Shown piece after piece: positions 36,818 to 45,293 of a DNA stretch of 64,000 nucleotides (positions are counted from its first letter, which is position 1; each line of letters opens with the position of its first letter). The notes below the pieces were generated by a model. That model searched no databases, was not told where the DNA came from, and saw nothing but the letters and a program-made list of their open reading frames with translations. A program made the position numbers and the translations under genes. Source of the stretch: SIG437 sp045648985 (GTDB lineage Bacteria; Bacillota; Clostridia; UBA1381; UBA9506); NCBI GenBank assembly GCA_045648985.1, contig JAZROZ010000027.1, forward strand, positions 62,001-126,000, read 5' to 3'.

Positions 36818-36918
36818 TTTTTATCCCCTTTTCTATTTGTGCTTTATATTTTTTTAACATTATATAACACTTTGGAAAACGTGTCTTTATAAAATTCTTA
36901 ACTTTTTTTACAATTTTC

Positions 36919-36947
36919 TTTACATTATAACCAAAAACAGTTATAAT
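36919..36947 (+). promoter_or_regulatory. Promoter of the AraC regulator
   Basis: TTTACA (36919-36924), a 17-base spacer and TATAAT (36942-36947), about 35 bases before the start. Confidence 0.65.
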
Positions 36948-36981
36948 GGGTATATAGCTATAATTTAAAGGAGAATAAAAT

Positions 36982-38154
36982 GTGCTTGAAAATATTACAC
37001 CGCTGAGCTTTTCTCCATACGGAAAAGTAGTGAGAACATCCTTTGCAGCAAGCGCTCAAAGTCTTGGCTATTCAATAATCAAAACACGTGAAGTTACACA
37101 TAGTCGTTTTAACAAGCTTTTTTATGACCCTGAAAATAAAACTGTTCTTGATATTTATGACGGGACGGCTATTTTATTTGTCGGAAATTCACAGTTTGAA
37201 CTTAAAATGTTTTTGCTTGACAAGATTGTTGAAATAAACGAGGGAGTCTACTATTATGTTGTTCCGCTTGTGAGCCGTGCCACTATTATGATTGCCTCTT
37301 CTGATGACACGCAAAAAGTTGCAGTCAGCGCGCAGACAAGACCACCTAATATTCTCCCTGTAATAGAGCCAAGAGAGATATATACATTTTTCTATCACGA
37401 AAAGGAAAGAGGATTTGTTTTCAGGGGCGAAAAACATGAGTTCTGGGAGCTTACATACGTAGATACAGGTGAGATGCATAATGTTGTTGACGGAGTAGAC
37501 TATAAACTCAGTCAGGGCGAAATTATGCTGTTTGCACCCGGTCAGTTCCACAACCAGTATGCTGACGAAAATGTAAATGTGTGTTATGTCACTATTGCAT
37601 TTAGAATGGATAACATTGATGAGAGGTTATTAAAGGATATTGTCTTTTGTGCAGATGGTGAGATTAAGTCTTTAATAAAAAAGATGCTCTCTGAAAGAGA
37701 GGGGAAAAAGACTTTTTCACAAGATTTGATGCTTTGCTACCTGAAAGAGACTGTAATATATTTGGTTCGTACCAAGCAACTTGAAAAAGCAACAGAAACA
37801 GCATTTAAGCCTTTCAAACAAAATATAGAAACAGATATCGTTGAGTCTGCCAAAGCACATATAAGAGAAAATATATCAAAAAGGTTCAATATTTCTGATA
37901 TAGCTGAGAGTATCCCTATATCCGACAGTTATTTATCTGTTTTATTTAAAAAAAATACGGGGCAAACTCTTAATTCATATATAACAAGCAGAAAAATGGA
38001 AATTGCTAAAGCTTATATAAGAGAGAACAGGTATACATTTACTCAGATTTCAAATATGGTAGGGTATAATAATGTGCATTATTTTTCCGCAAGCTTTAAG
38101 AAGCATTTTGGGATGACCCCAACGGAATATGCAAATTCAATAAATCAAAAGTGA
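36982..38154 (+). CDS. AraC-family transcriptional regulator with two sensor-like domains
   Basis: A 390-residue regulator. It begins with a GTG at 36982 set in ATGTG; the ATG two bases earlier opens an 8-codon frame ending at TGA, so GTG is the productive start, nine bases from AAGGAG. Residues about 1-120 resemble a cupin-like domain of the ureidoglycolate-lyase/DUF4867 type (DGTAILFVGN, MFLLDKIVEINEGVYYYVVPL). Residues about 130-225 are a second cupin of the AraC sensor type (FWELTYVDTGEMHNVVDG, LSQGEIMLFAPGQFHNQYA). The C-terminal 100 residues are the double helix-turn-helix (FNISDIAESIPISDSYLSVL, TFTQISNMVGYNNVHYFSASF). Sugar-responsive regulators often have this form. It is translationally linked to the CBM9-like frame that starts 11 bases after its stop. 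Confidence 0.88.
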   Translation: MLENITPLSFSPYGKVVRTSFAASAQSLGYSIIKTREVTHSRFNKLFYDPENKTVLDIYDGTAILFVGNSQFELKMFLLDKIVEINEGVYYYVVPLVSRATIMIASSDDTQKVAVSAQTRPPNILPVIEPREIYTFFYHEKERGFVFRGEKHEFWELTYVDTGEMHNVVDGVDYKLSQGEIMLFAPGQFHNQYADENVNVCYVTIAFRMDNIDERLLKDIVFCADGEIKSLIKKMLSEREGKKTFSQDLMLCYLKETVIYLVRTKQLEKATETAFKPFKQNIETDIVESAKAHIRENISKRFNISDIAESIPISDSYLSVLFKKNTGQTLNSYITSRKMEIAKAYIRENRYTFTQISNMVGYNNVHYFSASFKKHFGMTPTEYANSINQK

Positions 38155-38164
38155 GGAATGAATT

Positions 38165-38768
38165 ATGAAAACTTATTATGTAAAAAAAAACAAACATTGA
38201 CAATGTGCCGATTTCTTCTCCTGAGTGGGAAAAAGCAGAAGCTATACTCATTGATACTCCTGCACCGGGAAGCGTCTACTCTCCTGAAACAAAAGCATGG
38301 CTCCTGCATTCAGAAAAAGGCTTGACACTTAAAATGGAGACAGAAGAAAAACCCTTAGTAACAGAAATCAAAGAACGTAATGGGATGGTATGTGAGGACA
38401 GTTGTATGGAATTTTTTATCCGTCCCGAAAATGATAAGAGATATCTTAATTTTGAAATCAATCCGATTAAGACACTGCATCTCGGCTTGGGAGCGGGAAG
38501 ATATGACAGAACATTTCCCGAAATTCCTGACGAAGCTTTCGATATGGAATGTACGTTTGAAAATGATAAATGGCAGCTTAAAGTATTTATATCATATGAA
38601 GTGATTGACAAAATATTTGGCCCACATACGGATGTCTTCTACGGCAACTTCTATAAATGCGGTGATAAAACTCCAAAGATTCATTATCTTATGTGGAATC
38701 CGGTGGAAACTCCGGAAGCTGACTTCCATCTTTCTGAATTTTTCGGCAAGATAATACTTGTAAAATAA
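38165..38768 (+). pseudogene. Carbohydrate-binding family 9-like gene, frameshifted at an A9 run
   Basis: An ATG at 38165, eight bases after GAGGAA, opens MKTYYVKKN and hits a stop after 11 codons. One base fewer in the run of nine A (38182-38190) joins it to the main frame as MKTYYVKKTNIDNVPISSPEWE, which continues to 38768 and restores a normal N-terminus (about 200 residues). Without that correction the only start is a poor GTG at 38205 without a ribosome binding site. The protein resembles CBM9-like or carbohydrate-binding family 9-like proteins (ENDKRYLNFEINP, DTPAPGSVYSPETKAWLLHS, FYKCGDKTPKIHYLMWNPV), which lack a signal peptide and often sit in sugar-use operons. It may be a sequencing indel, a true mutation, or rescue by polymerase slippage on A9. 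It follows the AraC gene in one operon. Confidence 0.75.
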
Positions 38769-38781
38769 ACAACATAAAATA

Positions 38782-38821
38782 AAAAAATGGTATGCAAAAA
38801 TTTTTTGCATACCATTTTTTT
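38782..38821 (+). terminator. Terminator after the CBM9-like gene
   Basis: A near-perfect palindrome: AAAAAATGGTATGCAAAAA (38782-38800) opposite TTTTTTGCATACCATTTTTT, with T-tract ends. It closes the AraC/CBM9-like operon. Confidence 0.85.
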
Positions 38822-38838
38822 AACTTATTATAATATTT

Positions 38839-38867
38839 TTGAAAAACAGTCAATAATATATTATATG
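38839..38867 (+). promoter_or_regulatory. Possible promoter of glgCD
   Basis: TTGAAA (38839-38844), a 17-base spacer and TATATG (38862-38867), 47 bases before glgC. Confidence 0.5.
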
Positions 38868-38914
38868 AAAAATAAACGGGGGAGAATGGAATAGTAAAAA
38901 ACAGGAGGAAGAAA

Positions 38915-40108
38915 ATGTTAAGGCGAAAAAAGTGTATTGCGATGCTGCTTGCCGGCGGTCAGGGCAGCAGACTCGGAGTTCTTACAAAAAAAGTTGCTAA
39001 ACCTGCCGTATCTTTTGGTGGTAAATACAGAATTATAGATTTTACCCTCTCAAACTGTGTAAATTCAGGAATTGACACAGTGGGCATACTTACGCAGTAT
39101 AAGCCGATGGAGCTTAATGAATATATCGGTAACGGTCAGCCGTGGGGTCTTGATAGAAACTCGGGCGGTGTCCATATCTTAGCACCGTATGCAAGGACAA
39201 AATCACGCGAATGGTATAAAGGAACGGCAAACGCAATTTATCAAAATATCAATTTTGCTGACCGTTTTGAGGCGAAAAATGTTGTAATACTTTCAGGCGA
39301 CCATATATATAAAATGGACTACTCAAAAATGGTTTCAGAGCACGAAAAACAAAAAGCAGATTGCACAATAGCCGTGATAGATGTACCGCTTTGTGAGGCA
39401 AGCCGTTTTGGAATTATGAATACAAAAGAAGACGGAACTATCTATGAATTTGAAGAAAAACCGAAAAAGCCTAAAAGCACGAAGGCTTCAATGGGCGTCT
39501 ATGTTTTTCGTTGGGATGTTTTGAGGGAGTATCTTTTAGAAGATGAAGAAGACGCGAAATCTGCGCACGATTTTGGGAAAAATATCATCCCTAAAATGCT
39601 TGTCGGTGGCAAAAAGCTTTTAGCATATTCTTTAGACGGTTACTGGAAAGATGTCGGCACAATAGAAAGCTTATGGGAAGCGAATATGGACTTGATAAAA
39701 GAGAATAGTCCCTTAAAGCTTGATGATGATAAACTGAGAATTTATGCAAGAAACTACAACAGTCCGCCAACATTTATAGCTGATGGCGCAGAATGTATCG
39801 ATTCGATGATAACAAAAGGCTGCGAAATAGAGGGAAGAGTGGAAAGCTCCGTTATTTCGAGTGGATGTGTGATTAAAAAAGGCGCCAAGGTCATTAAGTC
39901 TGTTATTCTGCCCGGGAGTGTAATAGAAGAGGGGGCAGAGGTCTGCTATGCGATAGTGGGAGAAAACTGTAAAATTGAAAAGGGCGCTAAAATCGGGAAA
40001 GTTTTTGAAAATGCTGACAAAAAAGAGATAACGGTTATAGGTGAGAATGTTTGCATATGCGAAAATGAAACTGTAGGTGCAGGAGAAGTAAGGGAGGAAA
40101 ACACATGA
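38915..40108 (+). CDS. glgC: Glucose-1-phosphate adenylyltransferase, catalytic subunit GlgC
   Basis: A 397-residue ADP-glucose pyrophosphorylase that makes ADP-glucose from ATP and glucose-1-phosphate, the committed step of glycogen synthesis. The N-terminal nucleotidyltransferase domain shows LLAGGQGSRLGVLT at 12-25, KPAVSFGGKYRIIDF, GTANAIYQN and SGDHIYKMDY with the metal-binding Asp. The C-terminal left-handed beta helix (about 290-390) has hexapeptide-type repeats. AACAGGAGG precedes the ATG. It overlaps glgD by four bases (ATGA), so the two subunits are translated in step. Confidence 0.95.
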   Translation: MLRRKKCIAMLLAGGQGSRLGVLTKKVAKPAVSFGGKYRIIDFTLSNCVNSGIDTVGILTQYKPMELNEYIGNGQPWGLDRNSGGVHILAPYARTKSREWYKGTANAIYQNINFADRFEAKNVVILSGDHIYKMDYSKMVSEHEKQKADCTIAVIDVPLCEASRFGIMNTKEDGTIYEFEEKPKKPKSTKASMGVYVFRWDVLREYLLEDEEDAKSAHDFGKNIIPKMLVGGKKLLAYSLDGYWKDVGTIESLWEANMDLIKENSPLKLDDDKLRIYARNYNSPPTFIADGAECIDSMITKGCEIEGRVESSVISSGCVIKKGAKVIKSVILPGSVIEEGAEVCYAIVGENCKIEKGAKIGKVFENADKKEITVIGENVCICENETVGAGEVREENT

Positions 40109-41217
40109 AAATGATGGGAATTATTTTTTCTAACATATATGATGAGCATTTGGGGGAAATTACAAAGGAAAGAACTTCTGCATCGCTCCCCTTTGGCGGA
40201 CGCTATCGTATGATAGATTTTGTACTTTCAAACATGGTTAATTCAGGCATAACAAACGTCGGTGTTATCACTAAATCCAACTATCAGTCATTAATGGACC
40301 ATTTAGGAAACGGAAAAGAGTGGGATTTAGACAGAAAAATAGATGGTCTTTTCATATTGCCGCCGTTTGGTACAGGTCAAAAAACGGTGTACAGAGATAA
40401 ACTAGAAGCGCTACTTGGCACTATGAAATATCTTATGCGCTCCGATGAGGAGTATGTTTTGCTTTCCGACTCAAACATAATTTGTAATATAGATTTTAAG
40501 GAGATACTTGATTTCCACATCGAAAAGGGTGCTGACATAACAGTTATTGCAAAAAAGGAAACGATAGAAGACAGAACAGACATAAAGCCGCTATGTATAA
40601 AAACTGATGATGAAAGCAGAGTCATTGATGTTTTGGTTAATTTTGATATTCCGGGCGTAGTTAAAAGCGGAATCGGGATGTATATCTTAAAAAGGGAGAT
40701 GCTTTTATCTCTGCTTCGTGAGGCGGCATCATATAATCTTCAGGATTTTGACAGGGATATCATTCAGGCAAAGCATAAGCATATGAACATAATGGCATAT
40801 GAGTTTTCAGGCAGGATACTCCGCGTTGACAAAACTATAAAATATTTTGAAGCGAACATGGCACTTTTAGATGGTGATGTAAGACGTGAATTGTTTGAAA
40901 AGCATGGAAATATTTACACAAAAGTCCGCGACGAAGTGCCGACCAGTTATAAAAGAGGGTCTAAGGTTAAAAATTCTTTAATAGCCGACGGCTGCACGAT
41001 TTTGGGAAGTGTGGAAAACTGTATTATATCAAGGGGTGTGACTGTGGGCAGAGGTGCCAAAATCAAAAACTCAATTTTGATGCAGGATACTTCTGTCGGC
41101 GAGGGCGTTGAGCTCGATTATGTGATTTGCGATAAGGAAGTCACCATAACTGACGGACGTATTATGATGGGGGCTAAAAGGCATCAGCTTGTAATAACAA
41201 AGGGAAAAACTGTATAA
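40105..41217 (+). CDS. glgD: GlgD, regulatory/non-catalytic ADP-glucose pyrophosphorylase subunit
   Basis: A 370-residue paralogue of GlgC. It lacks the GGxGxRL nucleotide loop (here IIFSNIYDEHLGEITKERT), so it is the Firmicute GlgD subunit, which forms a heterotetramer with GlgC and raises its activity. SLPFGGRYRMIDFVLSNMVN and GNGKEWDLDRK retain the fold, and a C-terminal beta helix is present. It starts inside the glgC stop (ATGA). No glgA, glgB or glgP follows; the next 497 bases are non-coding repeats. Confidence 0.93.
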   Translation: MKMMGIIFSNIYDEHLGEITKERTSASLPFGGRYRMIDFVLSNMVNSGITNVGVITKSNYQSLMDHLGNGKEWDLDRKIDGLFILPPFGTGQKTVYRDKLEALLGTMKYLMRSDEEYVLLSDSNIICNIDFKEILDFHIEKGADITVIAKKETIEDRTDIKPLCIKTDDESRVIDVLVNFDIPGVVKSGIGMYILKREMLLSLLREAASYNLQDFDRDIIQAKHKHMNIMAYEFSGRILRVDKTIKYFEANMALLDGDVRRELFEKHGNIYTKVRDEVPTSYKRGSKVKNSLIADGCTILGSVENCIISRGVTVGRGAKIKNSILMQDTSVGEGVELDYVICDKEVTITDGRIMMGAKRHQLVITKGKTV

Positions 41218-41326
41218 ATCATCTGCAGAGGGTGTAGAAAAATGCGCACACCACACAAGGCAGAATAAACGCCCAGCAAAGCCTTTTGCTTGTAACAAAA
41301 GATTAGAATAAAGAAAAAATTAAGGA

Positions 41327-41352
41327 AGAAATTTGTCGTTTAACAAATTTCT
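41327..41352 (+). terminator. Hairpin downstream of glgD
   Basis: AGAAATTTGT (41327-41336) and ACAAATTTCT (41343-41352) form a perfect 10-bp stem about 110 bases after glgD. The same kind of A/T-rich stem precedes the second family B repeat at 55638. Confidence 0.45.
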
Positions 41353-41376
41353 GTTATATAAAAGCCTTGTGTTTTG

Positions 41377-41475
41377 AACAAACTTCGCCTCTCGACGTAC
41401 CAACGTACGCCTTCGGGTAACCAAAAGTAAGGCTATGCCTTACTTTCGCTCAGTTTGTCCAATCTGCGCTATTTT
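41377..41475. repeat. Structured intergenic repeat, family B copy 1
   Basis: It begins AACAAACTTCGCCTCTCGAC and has the inner near-palindrome GACGTAC-caac-GTACGCC, then CTTCGGGTAACC, an extra hairpin AAAGTAAGGC-tat-GCCTTACTTT, and ends CTCAGTTTGT...CTATTTTT. The outer CAAACT/AGTTTG arms pair. A second copy lies at 55690. Confidence 0.75.
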
Positions 41476-41486
41476 TCGTCCACCCC

Positions 41487-41533
41487 AAAGGAGCTATAGC
41501 AAAATGAAATCCATTTTGCTACAGCTCTATTTT
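41487..41533. repeat. Palindromic repeat family A copy 3
   Basis: A diverged copy of the palindrome at 23188 and 35335: GGAGCTATAGC against GCTACAGCTC, with two A-C mismatches in the stem. It is the only copy not placed between convergent genes. Confidence 0.75.
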
Positions 41534-41633
41534 GTTAAAGTGTTTTGAGTAAAATTTAACGATTTAGTAAAATATAACTAAATAGAAAAGTAAAATAATT
41601 TATGAATTTGATGAAATTTCAAGTAATTTATAC

Positions 41634-41662
41634 TTGAAACTTTTGCCAAAATCTAATATAAT
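41634..41662 (+). promoter_or_regulatory. Promoter of the pgk-tpiA-gpmI-eno operon
   Basis: TTGAAA (41634-41639), a 17-base spacer and TATAAT (41657-41662), about 52 bases before pgk. Confidence 0.8.
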
Positions 41663-41714
41663 ATATAGTTGGTGATATATTAATTTATAAATAATTTTAA
41701 GAGGTGAATAGAAT

Positions 41715-42917
41715 ATGGCAAAGAAAACTGTTGACGATATTTGCGTTAAGGGTAAAAAAGTTTTGGTAAGATGCGATTTTAACGTGCCGATTAAGGACGG
41801 AAAAATCACAGACGAAACAAGAATTTTAGGTGCACTTCCTACAATCAAAAAATTAGTTGCTGACGGAGGAAAGGTAATCCTTTGTTCACATATGGGAAAA
41901 CCGAAGGGCGAAGTTGTTCCGACTTTAAGCTTAGCGCCTGTTGCTAAAAGACTTTCAGAGCATCTCGGCAAAGAAGTTGTTTTTGCTGCTGATGATTGTG
42001 TAGTAGGTGAAAATGCTAAAGCTGCAGTAGAAAAGATGGCAGACGGTGATGTTGTTTTACTTGAAAACACAAGATACAGAAAAGAAGAAACAAAAAATAT
42101 TGAAACATTCTCAAAAGAACTTGCATCACTCGCTGAAGTTTATGTTAACGATGCTTTCGGCAGCGCTCACAGAGCTCACTGCTCAACAGCAGGTGTAACA
42201 GACTATATTGACACATGCGTTTCAGGATATCTTATGGGAAAAGAGCTTAAGTTCTTAGGCGAAGCTGTTGAAAGCCCCGAAAGACCTTTCGTTGCTATCT
42301 TAGGCGGTGCTAAGGTTGCAGACAAGCTTAACGTTATTTCAAACTTAATTGAAAAATGTGATACGCTCATCATTGGCGGCGGTATGGCTTATACTTTTGC
42401 TAAGGCTAAGGGTTTAGAGATTGGTAAGTCACTCGTTGATGATGAAAAGATTAACTACTGCAAAGAGATGATGGAAAAAGCAGAAAAGATGGGCAAGAAA
42501 TTACTTCTCCCTGTTGATGCTACCATTTCTAAAGTATTCCCTGACCCGATTGATGCAGAAATTGAAGTTTCTAATGTTGATATTGACAAAATTCCTGCTG
42601 ATATGATGGGACTTGATATTGGTGAAAAGACAAGAGAGCTTTTTGCTTCAGAAGTAAGAAATGCTAAGACTGTTGTATGGAACGGACCTATGGGTGTGTT
42701 TGAAAACCCGATTTTAGCAAAAGGAACTATTGCAGTTGCTAAGGCTTTAGCTGAAACTGATGCTACAACAATCATCGGTGGCGGCGACAGTGCTGCAGCT
42801 GTTAATCAGCTTGGTTTTGCTAAAGAAATGTCACACATTTCAACAGGCGGCGGAGCAAGCCTTGAATTCTTGGAAGGTAAAGAGCTTCCAGGTGTAGCTT
42901 GCCTTAACGACAAATAA
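41715..42917 (+). CDS. pgk: Phosphoglycerate kinase
   Basis: A 400-residue enzyme that transfers phosphate from 1,3-bisphosphoglycerate to ADP in lower glycolysis. The N-terminal substrate domain shows VLVRCDFNVPI at 16-26 and the basic-patch residues SHMGKP. The C-terminal nucleotide domain shows GGAKVADKL near 195 and GGGDSAAA near 354. GAGGTGAATAG precedes the ATG. First gene of a four-gene glycolytic operon with its own strong promoter and biased codons. Confidence 0.98.
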   Translation: MAKKTVDDICVKGKKVLVRCDFNVPIKDGKITDETRILGALPTIKKLVADGGKVILCSHMGKPKGEVVPTLSLAPVAKRLSEHLGKEVVFAADDCVVGENAKAAVEKMADGDVVLLENTRYRKEETKNIETFSKELASLAEVYVNDAFGSAHRAHCSTAGVTDYIDTCVSGYLMGKELKFLGEAVESPERPFVAILGGAKVADKLNVISNLIEKCDTLIIGGGMAYTFAKAKGLEIGKSLVDDEKINYCKEMMEKAEKMGKKLLLPVDATISKVFPDPIDAEIEVSNVDIDKIPADMMGLDIGEKTRELFASEVRNAKTVVWNGPMGVFENPILAKGTIAVAKALAETDATTIIGGGDSAAAVNQLGFAKEMSHISTGGGASLEFLEGKELPGVACLNDK

Positions 42918-42937
42918 TTTTTGAAAGGGATTTTGAC

Positions 42938-43687
42938 ATGAGAAAAAAAGTAATTGCAGGAAACTGGAAAATGAATAAAACTCCGTCTGAAACAAAAGCT
43001 TTAATAGCCGAGCTTATTCCGCTTGTTAAAGATACAGACGATACAGTTATAGTTTGCCCCACAGCAGTATGTTTAGCTGCTGCAACGGAAGCAGTAAAAG
43101 GCTCAAACATCAAAGTTGGTGCACAGAATATGTACTATGAGGAAAGTGGTGCTTATACAGGCGAAATCAGTGCAGATATGCTCCTTGATTTAGGTGTGGA
43201 GTACGTTATTTTAGGACACAGCGAGAGACGTCAGTATTTTGCTGAAACTGATGAAACTGTAAACTTAAAAACTTTAAAAGCATTTGAAAAAGGTCTTCTT
43301 CCCATCATCTGTGTTGGTGAAAGCTTAGAGCAGCGTGAACAGGGTATCACAAATGACTTAGTCAGAATGCAGACAAAGATTGCTTTAAAGGATGTTAAGA
43401 AAGAAGATGCTAAAAAAGCTATCATCGCATATGAGCCTATCTGGGCAATCGGCACAGGCAAAACTGCTACAACGGAGCAGGCACAGGAAGTTTGCAAAGC
43501 TATCCGTGATTGCGTAGAAGAAATCTACGGAAAAGAAGTAGCTGACGTTATCACAATTCAGTACGGCGGAAGCGTTAAAGCAGCAAACTCAAAAGAGCTT
43601 TTTGAAGCGGGCGATATTGACGGCGGCTTAGTTGGCGGCGCAAGCTTAAAAGCTGCTGATTTTGAAGGTATTGTAAACTACAAATAA
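42938..43687 (+). CDS. tpiA: Triosephosphate isomerase
   Basis: A 249-residue TIM barrel interconverting dihydroxyacetone phosphate and glyceraldehyde-3-phosphate. It has GNWKMNKT with the active-site Asn and Lys near 8-14, GHSERRQYF with catalytic His near 93, AYEPIWAIGTGKTAT with catalytic Glu near 165 and loop 6, and GGSVKAAN near the end. It lies 20 bp after pgk, with GAAAGGGA upstream. Confidence 0.98.
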   Translation: MRKKVIAGNWKMNKTPSETKALIAELIPLVKDTDDTVIVCPTAVCLAAATEAVKGSNIKVGAQNMYYEESGAYTGEISADMLLDLGVEYVILGHSERRQYFAETDETVNLKTLKAFEKGLLPIICVGESLEQREQGITNDLVRMQTKIALKDVKKEDAKKAIIAYEPIWAIGTGKTATTEQAQEVCKAIRDCVEEIYGKEVADVITIQYGGSVKAANSKELFEAGDIDGGLVGGASLKAADFEGIVNYK

Positions 43688-43725
43688 TACCAAATTATAA
43701 TATCAGATTAATTGGAGAGTTTTTA

Positions 43726-45246
43726 ATGAAAAAACCACTTTTATTATGTATAATGGACGGATTCGGTATTAACAGTGCCGAATCCGGAAATGCCGTTAAA
43801 GCGGCTAAAACACCGAATCTTGATTTGCTTTTTGAAACTTGCTCTAACACTACTTTAGATGCAAGCGGTATGGCTGTAGGTCTTCCTGACGGACAGATGG
43901 GAAACTCTGAAGTAGGTCACACAAACATCGGTGCGGGAAGAATTGTTTATCAGGAACTCACAAGGATAACAAAGTCTATCAAAGATGGTGACTTTTTTGA
44001 AAATCCTGAGTTTTTAGCAGCAGTTGAAAACTGCAAAAAGAATGATTCTGCACTTCACATTATGGGTCTTTTATCTGACGGTGGTGTACACAGTCATAAC
44101 ACACATATGTATGCACTTTTTGAGCTTTGCAAACGTGCAGGACTTTCTAAGGTATATCTTCACTGCATCTTAGACGGAAGAGACGTTCCTCCGTCATCAG
44201 GCAAGGATTTTGTTAAAGAAGCAGACGAAGAGCTCAAGAAAATTGGTGTTGGTAAAATTGCTACAGTTATGGGCAGATTCTATGCTATGGACAGAGATAA
44301 TCGCTGGGATCGTGTAGAAAAGGCTTATGAGGCATTAGCACTGGGCAGAGGCGTAATTGCAGACGATGCAGTAGCAAGTGTTGAGCAGTCGTACTTAGGT
44401 GATGTTACAGATGAGTTTGTTGTTCCTGTTGTAGTTTTTGAAAACGGTGTACCCGTTGGCAAAATCGAAAAGGGAGACAGTGTTATATTTGCAAACTTCA
44501 GACCTGACAGAGCAAGAGAAATCACAAGGGTTTTTGTTGACCCTGATTTTAACGGCTTTGAAAGAGAATATAAAGAAGTTTTCTATGTTTGTATGACACA
44601 GTACGACAAAACAATGCCAAACGTAAAGGTTGCATTTAAGCCACAATCACTTACAAACACTTTAGGAGAATATTTAAGCAAAAAGGGTATGACTCAGCTC
44701 CGAATTGCAGAAACTGAAAAATATGCCCACGTGACATTCTTCTTTAACGGTGGTGTTGAAGCAATCTCAGAGGGTGAAGACAGAGTACTTATTGATTCGC
44801 CTAAGGTTGCGACATATGACTTAAAGCCTGAAATGAGTGCGTATGAAGTTACAGATGCAATCCTGCCAAGAATTAAATCAGGTGAGTATGATGTTATCAT
44901 ACTAAACTTTGCAAACTGCGATATGGTAGGACACACCGGATTTATGGATTGTGCAATAAAAGCAGTTGAAACTGTTGACTCTTGCGTCGGCAAGGTGTAT
45001 GAAGCTGTGAAAGAAATGGACGGCATAATGCTTATTACTGCCGACCACGGAAACGCGGACCAGATGCTTGACCCTGAAACAAACGAAACATTTACGGCAC
45101 ACTCTACAAACCCTGTTCCGTTTATCGTAGCAGGAAAAGATGTCGCACTTTCCGAGGGCGGATGTTTAGCAGATATTGCACCGACTATGCTCAAAATCTT
45201 AGGCTTAGAGCAGCCAGAGGAAATGACAGGTAAATCTCTGTTTTAA
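43726..45246 (+). CDS. gpmI: 2,3-bisphosphoglycerate-independent phosphoglycerate mutase
   Basis: A 506-residue manganese-dependent iPGM moving phosphate from C3 to C2 of glycerate. The alkaline-phosphatase fold is clear: MDGFGIN near 9-15, the catalytic Ser in GQMGNSEVGHTNIGAGR near 60, LSDGGVHSH near 121 and TADHGNADQM near 440. It lies 38 bp after tpiA; GGAGAG precedes the ATG. The cofactor-dependent type is not present in the window. Confidence 0.97.
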   Translation: MKKPLLLCIMDGFGINSAESGNAVKAAKTPNLDLLFETCSNTTLDASGMAVGLPDGQMGNSEVGHTNIGAGRIVYQELTRITKSIKDGDFFENPEFLAAVENCKKNDSALHIMGLLSDGGVHSHNTHMYALFELCKRAGLSKVYLHCILDGRDVPPSSGKDFVKEADEELKKIGVGKIATVMGRFYAMDRDNRWDRVEKAYEALALGRGVIADDAVASVEQSYLGDVTDEFVVPVVVFENGVPVGKIEKGDSVIFANFRPDRAREITRVFVDPDFNGFEREYKEVFYVCMTQYDKTMPNVKVAFKPQSLTNTLGEYLSKKGMTQLRIAETEKYAHVTFFFNGGVEAISEGEDRVLIDSPKVATYDLKPEMSAYEVTDAILPRIKSGEYDVIILNFANCDMVGHTGFMDCAIKAVETVDSCVGKVYEAVKEMDGIMLITADHGNADQMLDPETNETFTAHSTNPVPFIVAGKDVALSEGGCLADIAPTMLKILGLEQPEEMTGKSLF

Positions 45247-45293
45247 TAAAACAGTTTTAAAAAATAATTAATATATTTTAGGAGGAAAAAACA

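Larger units (their letters stand above)
41218..41714 (+). other. 497-base non-coding region with several repeats
   Basis: Between glgD and pgk. In order: a hairpin (41327-41352), a family B repeat (41377-41475), a family A palindrome (41487-41533) and the pgk promoter (41634-41662). I found no ORF with a ribosome binding site. A gap gene, which in many Firmicutes precedes pgk, is absent here. Confidence 0.7.
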
